Part shown: positions 27,257 to 37,138 of the stretch, in pieces
Layout: the number at the start of each line of letters is the position of its first letter
Position numbering within the stretch: the first letter of the stretch is position 1
Assembly (NCBI GenBank): GCA_900546625.1
Contig: URDU01000001.1
Span: 206,991 to 270,990, forward strand
Reading direction: 5' to 3'
Origin: an uncultured Lachnobacterium sp.
GTDB taxonomy: Bacteria; Bacillota; Clostridia; Lachnospirales; Lachnospiraceae
Length of the DNA stretch: 64,000 nt
Position numbers and translations under genes: made by a program
The notes under the pieces: generated by a model
What the model was told of the DNA's origin: nothing
Database searches by the model: none
Seen by the model: the letters and a program-made list of their open reading frames with translations, nothing else

Positions 27257-27961
27257 CTAATTTACTGTTATATCATCTTTTATTTTATTAAACATTGCTT
27301 CACCGATGCCGGACACCCTCGTGATATCCTCAATCGAAGAAAACAACCCGTTTTTGGCGCGATCCTCAACAATACTCTTTGCCTTGCTCTCACCTATGCC
27401 CGAAAGAGCCATGAGCTGCTCGGCAGTTGCAGTATTGATATTGAGCTTGCCATCCTTTACGCCTATATGCTCCTCGGCGCCGCCCTTCATCAGCGAACCA
27501 TCTATGCCTGCGGTATATGAGCCCTCAGGTATGTGATCTGATTCCAGCTCCTCTACAGTCGGGAAATACAGCATCTGCCCATCATACAGCTCTGATGCCA
27601 GATTCCAAAAGCTCTTGTCAGCTGTTTCCAGCATGCCTCCTGCCATATCAACCAGCTCGCAAACTCTGGCGCCCGGCTTTACTCTGTATACACCGGGATT
27701 TGCAACCTGACCACAGATATAGACGCACCACTCGGTAGAGTCATCACTCGTAGCTGCTGTGTCTTTCTTCTGTTCCTGATCTCCCGCGGATGAAGCTTTC
27801 TTCTCCTTTGAATCTGCGGTCTGTCTGTTTACATCACTTGAAACCACAGCAGTCTGCTCCGTTTCAGAAGCAAAATGAACTGTGGCATCATCCTTTTTGC
27901 AGCCGCAAAGGCCTAACGCTATTGTTACAATAAACGCACTTAATAATATTATTTTTTTCAT
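27257..27961 (-). CDS. comEA: ComEA-like lipoprotein (SLBB plus helix-hairpin-helix)
   Basis: A 234-residue protein with a signal peptide and lipobox (LCGCKKD), a Ser/Lys-rich spacer, an SLBB domain (CVYICGQVANPGVYRVKPGARV near residue 78) and a C-terminal double helix-hairpin-helix DNA-binding domain starting LNINTATAEQLMALSGIG near residue 168. ComEA binds incoming double-stranded DNA outside the membrane and hands it to ComEC, whose gene lies 3 kb away. Most ComEA proteins use an N-terminal membrane helix; here the anchor looks lipid-based. AGGAG is 5 nt before the chosen ATG. It precedes the response regulator by 10 bases. Confidence 0.85.
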   Translation of the reverse strand: MKKIILLSAFIVTIALGLCGCKKDDATVHFASETEQTAVVSSDVNRQTADSKEKKASSAGDQEQKKDTAATSDDSTEWCVYICGQVANPGVYRVKPGARVCELVDMAGGMLETADKSFWNLASELYDGQMLYFPTVEELESDHIPEGSYTAGIDGSLMKGGAEEHIGVKDGKLNINTATAEQLMALSGIGESKAKSIVEDRAKNGLFSSIEDITRVSGIGEAMFNKIKDDITVN

Positions 27962-28018
27962 ATGGTCTCCTTTGATTAATATCATACTCTCAAAGGAGAA
28001 ATCGATGTCCTCTCTATT

Positions 28019-29236
28019 TTACAGATTTTTTGACAGTATTACAAGTGTTGTTTCAAGTTTTTCTATCATTTCGTCAACATCACTCTTTTCGATAACAAGA
28101 GGAGGCACAAATCTGAGCACATTGCTGCCTGCCGTGATGACTATCAGACCTTGCTTTAAAGCCTCTGCAGATACCTTTCCTACAGGAAGAGTGCACTCCA
28201 CACCCTGCATGAGTCCCATACCTCTTCTGGCTGTGAGGCAGTCGTATTTTGCAACAAGCTCATCAAGCTTTTTCTCCAGATAAGGCGCAATCTCCTTCAC
28301 ATGGCTTACAATATCAAGACGCTTAAACTCATCAAACACTGCACTCACTGCTGCTCCTACGAACGGATTGCCGCCGTATGTGGTACCGTGATCGCCCGGT
28401 GCAAGGGATTTGTCTGCCACCCTCTGTGTCATGAGAAAGGCTCCAACAGGCACACCGCAGCCGAGTGCCTTCGCACAGGTCATGATATCAGGCTTCACAT
28501 CATAGTTCTGCCATGCGAACATCTCACCGCTTCTGCCCATGCCGCACTGTATCTCATCAAGTATAAGAAGAATATCCTTTTCATCACAGAGAGCTCTCAC
28601 TCCCTCTATAAACTCCTTGTCTGCCGGGTAAATGCCGCCTTCACCCTGAATGGTTTCCATGATAATGGCGCAGGTTTTGTCTGTCACCTGAGCCTTAACG
28701 CTCTCTAAATCATTGAAATCCGCAAACTTAACTCCCGGCATAAGAGGCTCAAAAGGCTCCTGATAATGCGCATTGCCTGTAACAGAAAGAGCTCCGATGC
28801 TTCTTCCGTGGAAGGAATGGTTCATGGCAATTATCTCATGACCTGCATGACCGTCTCTTGTAAAAGCATACTTCTTTGCCGCCTTGATAGCGCCCTCAAT
28901 GGCCTCTGTACCACTGTTTGTAAAGAAAATACGGTCCATTTTGCTTGCCTTAAGCACCTTGTCTGCCGCCTCGATAACAGGCGCATTGTAGTAGAGGTTT
29001 GATGTATGTAAAAGCTTATCAACCTGTGCCTTTAATGCCTCCTTGTGGTGCTCATTGCTGTAGCCAAGTGCACATACAGCTATTCCTGCGGCGAAGTCCA
29101 GATATGCATTGCCGTCTGTATCATAAAGATGTACTCCCTCGCCGTGATCGAGTACAAGTGAAAATCTGTTGTAGGTGTGAAGCAGCTCCTTTTCTGCCTC
29201 ATCAATGTATGACTGTTTATCCATATTATTGCTCAT
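28019..29236 (-). CDS. argD: Acetylornithine aminotransferase
   Basis: ArgD is a PLP enzyme converting N-acetylglutamate semialdehyde to N-acetylornithine. The 405-residue protein has the class-III aminotransferase signature: [17 protein letters not shown], the AFHGR-type [27 protein letters not shown] and the PLP lysine in [15 protein letters not shown]. The start was taken at MSNNMDKQ, after a GGAGGAG site; it overlaps the argB stop by 11 bases, suggesting coupling. It is the last gene of the argC, GNAT, argB, argD run. Confidence 0.93.
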   Translation of the reverse strand: MSNNMDKQSYIDEAEKELLHTYNRFSLVLDHGEGVHLYDTDGNAYLDFAAGIAVCALGYSNEHHKEALKAQVDKLLHTSNLYYNAPVIEAADKVLKASKMDRIFFTNSGTEAIEGAIKAAKKYAFTRDGHAGHEIIAMNHSFHGRSIGALSVTGNAHYQEPFEPLMPGVKFADFNDLESVKAQVTDKTCAIIMETIQGEGGIYPADKEFIEGVRALCDEKDILLILDEIQCGMGRSGEMFAWQNYDVKPDIMTCAKALGCGVPVGAFLMTQRVADKSLAPGDHGTTYGGNPFVGAAVSAVFDEFKRLDIVSHVKEIAPYLEKKLDELVAKYDCLTARRGMGLMQGVECTLPVGKVSAEALKQGLIVITAGSNVLRFVPPLVIEKSDVDEMIEKLETTLVILSKNL

Positions 29237-30128
29237 TGTTAAATTTCTCCTCCGAATCTCCAAGAATAGCTGTTCCGATTCCTCTGTTTGTGAATATCTC
29301 AAGCAGTAAGCAGTGTGCGATACGTCCATCAAGAATATGTACTCTTGAAACTCCGTTATCGATAGCATCTATGCAGTTGTTGAGCTTAGGAAGCATGCCT
29401 CCGCCGATAAAGCCATCACCTATAAGCTTCTTTGCATCTGAGACTGTAAGCTCTGAAATAAGTGTATTCTTATCTGAAGGGTCTTTGTATACACCCTCGA
29501 TATCCGTGAGGAATGCAAGCTTTTCTGCTGAAACTGCTCTGGCGATAGCGCATGCTGCATCATCTGCATTGATATTGTATGTATTGTATTCATCATCAAG
29601 ACCGATTGGACACACAATTGGAAGAAAATCCTTCTCAAGCAGGTCATAAAGTATCTTTGGATTGACATCAGTGATTTCACCGACAAAGCCTATATCCTCT
29701 CCGTTTGAATACTTTTTCTTTACCTTTAAGAGGCCACCGTCCTTGCCGCTTACTCCGACAGCCTGCACACCAAGCTCCTCAACAAGTGTAACGAGAGATT
29801 TGTTTACCTTATTCAGTACCATCTCGGCAATCTCCATTGTATCGGCATCAGTCTTTCTGAGTCCGTTTACAAATACAGGCTCCATACCGACCTTTCCTAC
29901 CCATTTGCTGATTTCCTTGCCTCCACCGTGTACGATGATAGGCTTGAAACCAACCAGCTTGAGAAGTGTGACATCCTGGATTACCTGCTTTTTAAGCTGT
30001 TCGTCAACCATTGCAGATCCGCCGTACTTTACAACGATAATCTTTCTGTTAAATCTCTGTATATACGGAAGTGCCTCTATGAGCACCTGTGCCTTTTCCA
30101 TTACCTGTTCCATGTTCTTATCTGCCAT
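29226..30128 (-). CDS. argB: Acetylglutamate kinase
   Basis: ArgB phosphorylates N-acetylglutamate. The 300-residue protein shows the amino-acid kinase signatures [11 protein letters not shown] (about residues 32-42), [10 protein letters not shown] near residue 63, [12 protein letters not shown] near residue 175 and [10 protein letters not shown]. The N-terminal helix of about 25 residues is of the type found in arginine-inhibited hexameric enzymes, so feedback inhibition by arginine is plausible. AAGGAG precedes the ATG. Confidence 0.95.
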   Translation of the reverse strand: MADKNMEQVMEKAQVLIEALPYIQRFNRKIIVVKYGGSAMVDEQLKKQVIQDVTLLKLVGFKPIIVHGGGKEISKWVGKVGMEPVFVNGLRKTDADTMEIAEMVLNKVNKSLVTLVEELGVQAVGVSGKDGGLLKVKKKYSNGEDIGFVGEITDVNPKILYDLLEKDFLPIVCPIGLDDEYNTYNINADDAACAIARAVSAEKLAFLTDIEGVYKDPSDKNTLISELTVSDAKKLIGDGFIGGGMLPKLNNCIDAIDNGVSRVHILDGRIAHCLLLEIFTNRGIGTAILGDSEEKFNNEQ

Positions 30129-30139
30129 TGTACTGCTCC

Positions 30140-30604
30140 TTATTTGTTAAATCTTGTTATATTTTCTTCGTTAAGTGTGAAATCATAGTAGTTTAAGTCT
30201 TCTCTGAATGTCCATCCCTCTTCCTTCCAGAAGTGGTTTCCAAGCTCATTCACCTTGAAGGCTATGATTGACACCTTGTTGATATGCTCTGCCTGAAGTG
30301 CTCTCATGCAGGCAACCACCATACTCTTACCGATGCCGCACTTCCTGTAATGCTCATCCACGCATACATGATACAGGCAGCCTCTTCTGCCATCGTGTCC
30401 GCAGAGTATCGCTCCAACTATCTTTCCATCTTCTACCGCTACAACACTCGTAGCTGGATTTCTCTTAAGAAATCTAAGGACTCCATCTCTTGAGTCGTCA
30501 ATAGAACGGATTCCAAAGCCGTGGATGGTCTGCCAGAGGCTGTACACCTCGTCATAGTCATCTATCGTCATAACCCTTATTTCATATTTATTCTCATTAC
30601 TCAT
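30140..30604 (-). CDS. GNAT acetyltransferase in the arginine operon
   Basis: A 154-residue GNAT-fold acetyltransferase. The acetyl-CoA loop is [10 protein letters not shown] near residue 92, and [22 protein letters not shown] forms the central strands. It occupies the place between argC and argB where argJ usually lies. It may therefore act on glutamate (N-acetylglutamate synthase-like) or on another substrate; GNAT sequences alone do not settle this. AAGGA lies 12 nt before the ATG. Confidence 0.8.
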   Translation of the reverse strand: MSNENKYEIRVMTIDDYDEVYSLWQTIHGFGIRSIDDSRDGVLRFLKRNPATSVVAVEDGKIVGAILCGHDGRRGCLYHVCVDEHYRKCGIGKSMVVACMRALQAEHINKVSIIAFKVNELGNHFWKEEGWTFREDLNYYDFTLNEENITRFNK

Positions 30605-30687
30605 TTTATTAAATCATCCTTATATTTTTATATAACTATCAGCATTATAATGCATCTTTCTGATAATTACTTTTCTATTATTAATTA

Positions 30688-31746
30688 TTACGGGAACATA
30701 GGAACCATATTGAGTCCCTCTGCCTCATCGAAGCCAAATAACAGATTCATATTCTGAACCGCCTGTCCTGCAGCACCCTTTACCAGATTGTCAAGAGCAC
30801 CCATCATAATAATTCTGCCGGTCCTCTCATCAATCACAAAGTTTACATCCACATAGTTGCTGCCCTCAACCCACTTTGTCTCAGGGCAGACACCCTTTTT
30901 GAGCACTCTGACAAACTTCTCATTTGCATAATACTTATCGTAAACTGCCTTAATCTCATCATATGTAGGAAGTGTTCCATCAGGTTTTTTCTTAAGTGTC
31001 GCATACTCTGTAGCGAGGATTCCTCTGTTCATCGGAACAAGATGCGGAGTAAAGTTGATAAGAATCTCTTTTCCTGCCGCATATCCAAGCTGCTCCTCAA
31101 TCTCAGGTGTATGTCTGTGTGAAGCTACACCGTACGCCTTCATACTCTCATTTACCTCGCAGAACAGATTTGGTGTCTTGGCACCACGTCCTGCGCCTGA
31201 TGTGCCTGACTTTGCATCGACAATAAGTGTATCTGTATCGATAAGTTCCTCCTTCACAAGCGGATATGCTGTGAGGATAGAGCATGTGGTGTAACAGCCC
31301 GGATTTGCAACAAGTCTTGTATCCTTTGTGACCTTGTCCCTGTTTATCTCACACAGGCCATATACAGCCTCATCAATAAACTGTGGAGACTTGTGCTCAA
31401 TCTTGTACCACTTCTCATATGTAGCTACATCCTTTATACGGAAGTCCGCTGACAGATCGACTATCTTTACCCTACTTAATATATCCTCTGTCAGTACGCC
31501 AGCCAAAAAGCCCTGCGGTGTCGCAGTGAAAATCACATCGACGGACTCTGCAAGCTCCTCCATATTGTCATCCATGCACTTTGCATCAACTATCTGAAAC
31601 ATATTTCCATAGATATCGGCATAATTCTCATCCACATAGCTTCGTGAGCCATACCATGCAATCTCTACCTCTTTATGATTCATCAAAATTCTCACGAGCT
31701 CTGCTCCGGCATATCCGGTGGCTCCAATAATACCAGCCTTTATCAT
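30688..31746 (-). CDS. argC: N-acetyl-gamma-glutamyl-phosphate reductase
   Basis: ArgC makes N-acetylglutamate semialdehyde using NADPH. The 352-residue protein starts MIKAGIIGATGYAGAELVRIL with the nucleotide-binding loop, and has the catalytic cysteine in VANPGCYTT near residue 155 and the HRHTPEIEEQL segment. The start was set at the ATG with GAGG 7 nt upstream; an upstream extension rich in Lys and Tyr lies before this site. It is the first gene of the minus-strand arginine run and is divergent from argG. Confidence 0.95.
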   Translation of the reverse strand: MIKAGIIGATGYAGAELVRILMNHKEVEIAWYGSRSYVDENYADIYGNMFQIVDAKCMDDNMEELAESVDVIFTATPQGFLAGVLTEDILSRVKIVDLSADFRIKDVATYEKWYKIEHKSPQFIDEAVYGLCEINRDKVTKDTRLVANPGCYTTCSILTAYPLVKEELIDTDTLIVDAKSGTSGAGRGAKTPNLFCEVNESMKAYGVASHRHTPEIEEQLGYAAGKEILINFTPHLVPMNRGILATEYATLKKKPDGTLPTYDEIKAVYDKYYANEKFVRVLKKGVCPETKWVEGSNYVDVNFVIDERTGRIIMMGALDNLVKGAAGQAVQNMNLLFGFDEAEGLNMVPMFP

Positions 31747-31881
31747 AGTATTTCCTCTTTTCATATTGTATTTCTTGTATTTCTTATATTTCTGCATAAC
31801 CATATAAATAGGTCTGACGCATCATACATAATAATATAGTACAGTATTTTCAATCCGTAAAGAGAAAAATTATACAAAATT

Positions 31882-31909
31882 ATGTATATTTATACATGAA
31901 TAATGTATA
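31882..31909. promoter_or_regulatory. Candidate ArgR operator between argC and argG
   Basis: Three copies of one 7-base arm alternate in direction: ATGTATA (31882), TATACAT (31891) and ATGTATA (31903). The first two make TGTAT-ATTT-ATACA, which fits the general ARG box pattern TGNAT-WWWW-ATNCA. The site lies just upstream of the candidate argG promoter and between two divergent arginine genes, as expected for ArgR repression. Binding is inferred. Confidence 0.55.
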
Positions 31910-31918
31910 TTTTTTCAC

Positions 31919-31947
31919 TTGCAATATGTAAAGAACTGGTATATATT
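31919..31947 (+). promoter_or_regulatory. Candidate argG promoter
   Basis: TTGCAA (31919-31924) and TATATT (31942-31947) are 17 bases apart, about 90 bases before argG. Confidence 0.5.
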
Positions 31948-32036
31948 TATTCTAAAGTAATTATTCAAGGCTTTTTGACACAAAAGCAGTTAATGGTTAC
32001 CATCATAAAGAATAAACGAAAAGAGGACACGCACTT

Positions 32037-33263
32037 ATGAAAGACAAAGTTGTATTAGCTTATTCAGGCGGACTTGATACCACTGCTATCATTCCATGGC
32101 TTAAAGAGACTTATGACTATGACGTAATCTGCTGCTGCATCAACTGCGGACAGGGAGAGGAGCTTGACGGACTCGATGAGAGAGCCAAATTATCAGGAGC
32201 TTCAAAGCTTTACATAGAGGATATCTGTGATGAGTTCAGTGAGGACTACATCGTACCTTGTGTACAGGCCGGCGCAGTTTACGAGCACAAATACCTCCTT
32301 GGAACAGCAATGGCAAGACCAGGCATCGCAAAGAAGCTTGTTGAAATTGCAAGAAAAGAAGGCGCTGTAGCCATCTGCCACGGTGCTACAGGTAAAGGAA
32401 ACGACCAGATCCGTTTCGAGCTCGGTATCAAGGCACTTGCTCCTGATATCAAAGTAATCGCTCCATGGCGTCAGGACAACTGGAAAATGGATTCACGTGA
32501 GGCTGAGATCGAGTACTGTAAGGCACACGGAATCGACCTTCCGTTCGGCACAGATTCAAGCTACAGCCGTGACCGTAACCTCTGGCACATAAGCCACGAG
32601 GGACTTGAGCTGGAGGATCCTTCACAGGCGCCAAACTACGACCATCTGCTCGTATTAAGTGTCACACCGGAGCATGCTCCTGACGAGGGTGAGTATGTTA
32701 CAATGACATTTGAGAAGGGTGTTCCTACATCTGTCAACGGCAAAAAGATGAAGGTAGCAGACATCATCAGAGAGCTCAACCGTCTCGGCGGCAAGCACGG
32801 CATCGGCATCATCGATATCGTTGAGAACCGTGTAGTAGGTATGAAATCACGTGGTGTATATGAGACTCCGGGTGGAACAATCCTCATGGAGGCACATGAC
32901 CAGCTCGAGGAGCTCTGCCTTGACCGTGCCACAATGGAAGTCAAGAAGGATATGGGCAACAAGCTCGCTCAGGTAGTTTACGAGGGAAAATGGTTCACAC
33001 CACTTCGTGAAGCAATCCAGGCTTTCGTAGAGTCAACACAGGAATATGTTACAGGAGAAGTTAAATTTAAATTATATAAAGGCAATATCATCAAAGCCGG
33101 TACTACTTCACCATATTCACTCTACAGCGAGTCTCTTGCAAGCTTTACTACAGGAGATCTGTATGACCATCATGATGCAGACGGCTTCATCACTCTGTTT
33201 GGTCTTCCACTCAAGGTTCGTGCAATGAAGCTTCTTGAGCTTGAGAACAAGAAAAACAATTAA
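32037..33263 (+). CDS. argG: Argininosuccinate synthase
   Basis: ArgG joins citrulline and aspartate using ATP. The 408-residue protein has the N-terminal ATP loop [11 protein letters not shown] (residues 8-18), then [13 protein letters not shown] near residue 120 and the citrulline and aspartate site segments around [22 protein letters not shown] lies about 10 nt before the ATG. It is divergent from argC and ends in a strong terminator. The protein belongs to the ArgG type that carries the extended linker and C-terminal helix. Confidence 0.96.
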   Translation: MKDKVVLAYSGGLDTTAIIPWLKETYDYDVICCCINCGQGEELDGLDERAKLSGASKLYIEDICDEFSEDYIVPCVQAGAVYEHKYLLGTAMARPGIAKKLVEIARKEGAVAICHGATGKGNDQIRFELGIKALAPDIKVIAPWRQDNWKMDSREAEIEYCKAHGIDLPFGTDSSYSRDRNLWHISHEGLELEDPSQAPNYDHLLVLSVTPEHAPDEGEYVTMTFEKGVPTSVNGKKMKVADIIRELNRLGGKHGIGIIDIVENRVVGMKSRGVYETPGGTILMEAHDQLEELCLDRATMEVKKDMGNKLAQVVYEGKWFTPLREAIQAFVESTQEYVTGEVKFKLYKGNIIKAGTTSPYSLYSESLASFTTGDLYDHHDADGFITLFGLPLKVRAMKLLELENKKNN

Positions 33264-33280
33264 TTGTAACAGCAAATAAA

Positions 33281-33331
33281 AGAAAAAAGAGATGTGAAAT
33301 AACAGCAATTATTTCACATCTCTTATTTTTT
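33281..33331 (+). terminator. Bidirectional terminator between argG and the DUF2225 gene
   Basis: A perfect 16-pair stem (33287-33302 and 33309-33324) with a 6-base loop is flanked by A-rich and T-rich runs, so it can end transcription from both sides. The stop codon and last codons of the minus-strand DUF2225 gene lie inside the right arm. Confidence 0.9.
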
Positions 33332-34166
33332 TAATAATCTCGTTCTTTAAATCAAGTGCCTTATCCTTAATGTGTCTCGAAGCACTTTTCGATATAAGCA
33401 CTCTTGCAACAAGCTTTGATGCCACATCCAAATGGTCAAGCTTATAATTCATCTGAGCTAAAAGCAGCTCAAACGTATCCTGATTCATCCCACATATCGG
33501 GAAATGCTCTGTCGCAACCGCTCTGGTCATTCCATCAAGCGCCTGCTCGTAATAATATTTTTCTGCCTTTTGTGCGCTTAAAAGCTCCTTACTGTCCGTT
33601 GACCTGCTATCGGCAGCAAGCTGTTCCAATAAGCCACGATAAAGCCATGACAGCTTAAGACAAATATATGCCTTTTCACTGTACGGTGCCCTTTTAACAA
33701 TTGATGAAAAAAGTGCCAGCTTAAATCTGTCTATCGCATCATCATACGAATATATCAAAGGTAGCGCTTTGCTGCCGGGCTTAAATTTAGCGGCAACCTG
33801 TTCCTTAAGCAGCCTTATCTGGGTAGTCGACACATGTATAAAGTCGCCATTCATGGCACTATAACCACAATGCGGACACGAGGTGACACCATACTTTATT
33901 GTATCAATCCCCTTGTATACTGGTCTGAAATCGTCATCAGAACCAACAAGACGCACCTTTGATGCCCTTACCGTCAGGGTCTGAAAGCTCTCATCACACA
34001 CCGGACATGTAACGCTCTTTGCAAAGACAAAATCCGTTTCGTCCTCTGTCTGAACAGCAGCTGCCACCGGAGCATCCCCGGTGGCAGCTTCTTTATCATC
34101 ATCGTACAGGTCATTTATATCTCCGGGATTCAACCCAAATTTGTCAAGGCCTGACATTAAATCCAT
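33309..34166 (-). CDS. DUF2225 zinc-ribbon protein
   Basis: A 285-residue protein of the DUF2225 family of unknown function. Two CxxC pairs near residues 55-58 (CPVCDESF) and 97-100 (CPHCGYSAM) suggest one zinc site. The rest is helical, with TPR-like periodicity after about residue 120 (KLALFSSIVKRAPYSEKAYICLKLSWLYRGL). AGAGG lies 6 nt before ATG. It converges on argG and shares its terminator. Confidence 0.85.
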   Translation of the reverse strand: MDLMSGLDKFGLNPGDINDLYDDDKEAATGDAPVAAAVQTEDETDFVFAKSVTCPVCDESFQTLTVRASKVRLVGSDDDFRPVYKGIDTIKYGVTSCPHCGYSAMNGDFIHVSTTQIRLLKEQVAAKFKPGSKALPLIYSYDDAIDRFKLALFSSIVKRAPYSEKAYICLKLSWLYRGLLEQLAADSRSTDSKELLSAQKAEKYYYEQALDGMTRAVATEHFPICGMNQDTFELLLAQMNYKLDHLDVASKLVARVLISKSASRHIKDKALDLKNEIIKKIRDVK

Positions 34167-34213
34167 ATTTTACCTCTATTCTTCTCTTCTGTCTATTTTA
34201 TTTTTAGTCAAAA

Positions 34214-35899
34214 CTATTTAGCTGCCGGAAGCTTGAAAGAACTCTTTAAGGAAACGATTCTGTTAAATACAGGCTGTCCCTCCTTTGAATCCTTGCAATC
34301 CGCACAGAAGAAGCCGTTTCTGACAAACTGGAAGCTATCATAAGCCTTAGCATTCATAAGCTCCGGCTCCACTACACAGTTATCAAGCACTGTGAGTGAA
34401 TTTGGATTAAGATTTAAGCTTCCGTCCTCATTGTACACTCCAAGCTCCTCATTTACGATATTCTCGTAAAGACGAACTGTTACCTGCTTTCCATACTCGG
34501 CTGAAACCCAGTGGATAGTTCCCTTGACCTTTCTGCCGTCAGGACTGTTACCGCCCTTTGATGCAGGGTCATATGTACAGTGAATCTCTGTAACATTGCC
34601 GTTTTCATCCTTAACGCAGCTATTGCACTTCACAAAATAAGCGTTCATGAAACGAACCTCATTGCCAGGGAACATACGGAAATACTTCTTCGGAGGCTCC
34701 TCCATGAAGTCCTCTCTCTCCACATAAAGCTCTCTGGTGAAAGGAACCTTTCTCTTTCCAAGCTCAGGATTCTCCACGTTATTATCCACCTCAAGATACT
34801 CAACCTGTCCCTCAGGGTAATTGTCGATAATCACCTTGACCGGATCAAGCACAGCCATCATACGAGGGCGCTTAGCCTTTAAATCCTCACGGATACAGTA
34901 CTCAAGCATAGCGTAATCAACAGAGCTGTTGGCCTTTGATATACCACACAGATCAACGAAATTCTGGATAGACTCAGGTGTGAAGCCCCTGCGTCTGAGT
35001 GCTGCTATAGAAACAAGCCTTGGGTCATCCCAGCCGTCAACGATACCGTCCTCTACAAGACGCTTGATATATCTCTTTCCTGTAACAACATTGGTCAGAT
35101 AGAGCTTTGCAAACTCAATCTGCTTTGGTGACTCCTCCGGAGAATTCTTAAATCCACATTCAATAACCACCCAATCATACAGCGGTCTGTGGTCTTCAAA
35201 CTCCAGAGTACATATAGAATGTGTGATGCCCTCGATAGCATCCTCTATAGGATGAGCAAAATCATACATAGGATATACACACCATTTATCGCCTGTATTG
35301 TGATGTGTCATATGAGCCACACGGTAAAGAATCGGATCTCTCATATTGATATTTGAAGAGCTCATGTCAATTCTCGCACGAAGCACCTTTGTGCCATCCT
35401 CAAACTCACCGTTTTTCATGCGTTCAAAAAGGTCCAGGTTTTCCTCAACACTTCTCTTTGTGTACGGATCCTCCTTGCCGGGCTCTGTGAGTGTACCTCT
35501 ATACTCTCTTATCTCATCAGGTGTCAGGTCAGATACATATGCCTTCCCCTTCTTTATAAGCCCTACTGCACACTCATACATCTTGTCGAAATAATTGGAT
35601 GCAAAAAACTTCCTGTCCTCCCAGTCAGCACCAAGCCACTTAACATCGGCCTCGATAGACTCTACAAACTCAAGGCGCTCCTTGGTAGGGTTTGTATCAT
35701 CAAACCTGAGATTGAACTGTCCGTCATACTTCTTTGCCAGTCCATAGTTTAAAAGAATAGACTTCGCATGGCCGATATGCAAATAACCGTTTGGCTCCGG
35801 TGGGAATCTGGTCTTTACTGTCTTGCAATGCCCCTCTGCCAAGTCCTTCTCAATAATCTGTTCAATAAAATTTTTCGAAACTGTTGCCTCGTTCTCCAT
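34214..35899 (-). CDS. glnS: Glutaminyl-tRNA synthetase
   Basis: GlnS charges tRNA-Gln directly. The 561-residue protein has the HIGH-type motif in [13 protein letters not shown] (about residues 31-43), the tRNA-specific region [16 protein letters not shown] and [18 protein letters not shown]. At the position of the second class-I motif, where E. coli has VMSKRKL, this protein reads VVTGKRYI. The C-terminal beta-barrels are complete. It has an excellent promoter and GGAGG before the ATG. Many Firmicutes lack GlnRS and use amidotransferase GatCAB, so its presence is informative. Confidence 0.93.
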   Translation of the reverse strand: MENEATVSKNFIEQIIEKDLAEGHCKTVKTRFPPEPNGYLHIGHAKSILLNYGLAKKYDGQFNLRFDDTNPTKERLEFVESIEADVKWLGADWEDRKFFASNYFDKMYECAVGLIKKGKAYVSDLTPDEIREYRGTLTEPGKEDPYTKRSVEENLDLFERMKNGEFEDGTKVLRARIDMSSSNINMRDPILYRVAHMTHHNTGDKWCVYPMYDFAHPIEDAIEGITHSICTLEFEDHRPLYDWVVIECGFKNSPEESPKQIEFAKLYLTNVVTGKRYIKRLVEDGIVDGWDDPRLVSIAALRRRGFTPESIQNFVDLCGISKANSSVDYAMLEYCIREDLKAKRPRMMAVLDPVKVIIDNYPEGQVEYLEVDNNVENPELGKRKVPFTRELYVEREDFMEEPPKKYFRMFPGNEVRFMNAYFVKCNSCVKDENGNVTEIHCTYDPASKGGNSPDGRKVKGTIHWVSAEYGKQVTVRLYENIVNEELGVYNEDGSLNLNPNSLTVLDNCVVEPELMNAKAYDSFQFVRNGFFCADCKDSKEGQPVFNRIVSLKSSFKLPAAK

Positions 35900-35929
35900 A
35901 AATGTTCCTCCGAAAATAATACTGTGTCC

Positions 35930-35958
35930 ATTATAAATTCATCGGTTTACTTTGTCAA
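35930..35958 (-). promoter_or_regulatory. glnS promoter
   Basis: On the minus strand perfect TTGACA (35958-35953) and TATAAT (35935-35930) are 17 bases apart, about 31 bases before the ATG. The short leader leaves no room for a T-box. Confidence 0.92.
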
Positions 35959-35985
35959 TGAATTAGAAAAAGTAGTGCATGTATG

Positions 35986-36888
35986 TTATACGTGCGTATG
36001 TGTAAACAGATGATCCTGACAGTATTCCTTGTTGCCTGTGCACTTTGAGCAGTATCTGAATGTTAATTCAGGATTTGATAACTCGGTTCTGCCGCATATA
36101 TAGCACTTGTGGCGTGAGATACCGCTGCCCGGACGAGGCTCTGAAAACTGAGACTTAAACTGAGCCTTTCTCTTCCTCTGGTGCATATTCTGTCTGAATG
36201 AAAGCCTGTGCTTGCAGCCATAGATAAATACTAACAGATTTATAAGTGCAAGTACGATTTCTGAGCCGTATGCCAATCCAATCTGCCATCCAAAGCTCAT
36301 ATAGGTATACACATCATATGCAAACATCACGAAGTAAACAAGCACCATCCACTTCATCTTTATAGGAAGCACAAAGTAAAGCCTCACCTCTGCCTCCGGC
36401 ATCAAAAGACCAAGCATCAGATACATGGATATAAGTATATAGTACATAGTCAGATTTATGGATACACCTGTCACTGCAAATATAAGCATTCCTGCTATAT
36501 CATACAGCAAGAAGCCCCCGAAAAAGTACACATTCATCCTGAATGAGCCAAGATATGACTCCATGCTGTCTCCGAGCGTCCACAGACAGAATATAAACAA
36601 AAGCTGTAAAAATGATATACTGCCACTCGGCACAAACACCCAGCTTATAAGGCGCCATACCTGTCCGTGCAAAATAGCAGAGGCTGAAAACTGCAGATAA
36701 TAAAGGACCACATCGCCCTTTGTCAAAAGCAGCACACTGCCTATCAGATTCGCAGCGATAAATATTCTCGTGATATTGGGAATCGCTTTGCTTCCATATT
36801 TTTGTTCTAGTTTGTTAAGCCAGTTCATACATTTTAGCAGACATGGTTTTGGTGCAATAAAACCCACGCGTCTGCATCCTCCTGTCAT
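35986..36888 (-). CDS. Rhomboid-like membrane protein with C-terminal zinc ribbon
   Basis: About 300 residues, with six or so membrane helices and HGQVWRLISWVFVPSG near residue 85, an arrangement like rhomboid proteases. I do not see the GxSG serine motif or a suitable catalytic histidine, so it may be an inactive rhomboid relative. The C-terminus has two CxxC pairs (CYICGRTEL and CSKCTGNKEYC), a zinc ribbon on the cytoplasmic side. The start is uncertain: MTGGCRR has an AAGGCGG site 7 nt upstream and was used, though the later MNWLNKLEQKYG would also make a natural N-terminus. Confidence 0.72.
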   Translation of the reverse strand: MTGGCRRVGFIAPKPCLLKCMNWLNKLEQKYGSKAIPNITRIFIAANLIGSVLLLTKGDVVLYYLQFSASAILHGQVWRLISWVFVPSGSISFLQLLFIFCLWTLGDSMESYLGSFRMNVYFFGGFLLYDIAGMLIFAVTGVSINLTMYYILISMYLMLGLLMPEAEVRLYFVLPIKMKWMVLVYFVMFAYDVYTYMSFGWQIGLAYGSEIVLALINLLVFIYGCKHRLSFRQNMHQRKRKAQFKSQFSEPRPGSGISRHKCYICGRTELSNPELTFRYCSKCTGNKEYCQDHLFTHTHV

Positions 36889-36942
36889 ATTATTGCCGCC
36901 TTTTACGCTATATCGCAAAGGGCAGCGATCATTACAAAACTC

Positions 36943-36971
36943 ATTATGATAGTTTAATCATACTTTGTCAA
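36943..36971 (-). promoter_or_regulatory. Promoter of the rhomboid-like gene
   Basis: Minus-strand TTGACA (36971-36966) and CATAAT (36948-36943) with a 17-base spacer. Confidence 0.8.
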
Positions 36972-37013
36972 CGAGACTGCAAATTATTCACAAATTCTTT
37001 ATAATTATAGTCA

Positions 37014-37042
37014 TTGTAATTTGTCGATATCTGTCGTATAAT
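37014..37042 (+). promoter_or_regulatory. Promoter of the giant activase gene
   Basis: TTGTAA (37014-37019) and TATAAT (37037-37042) are 17 bases apart, about 97 bases before the chosen start. Confidence 0.75.
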
Positions 37043-37138
37043 AATCTCTGTTTTGAAAATAGAACAATTATATATTTTAATAAGAAGAAAGATATATAAA
37101 ATTATATGAGTAATACATTAACGGAGGAACGAACCACT

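Noticed and set aside
29662..30150. Long plus-strand frame of 162 codons opposite argB
   Set aside because: It is a mirror of the codon pattern of argB, is rich in Ser/Thr/Pro, and has no ribosome site. Similar mirror frames opposite gpr (19328-19813) and the flavoprotein (4928-5329) were rejected for the same reason.
35900..35985. T-box riboswitch before glnS
   Set aside because: A perfect promoter leaves a leader of only about 25 bases, too short for a T-box.
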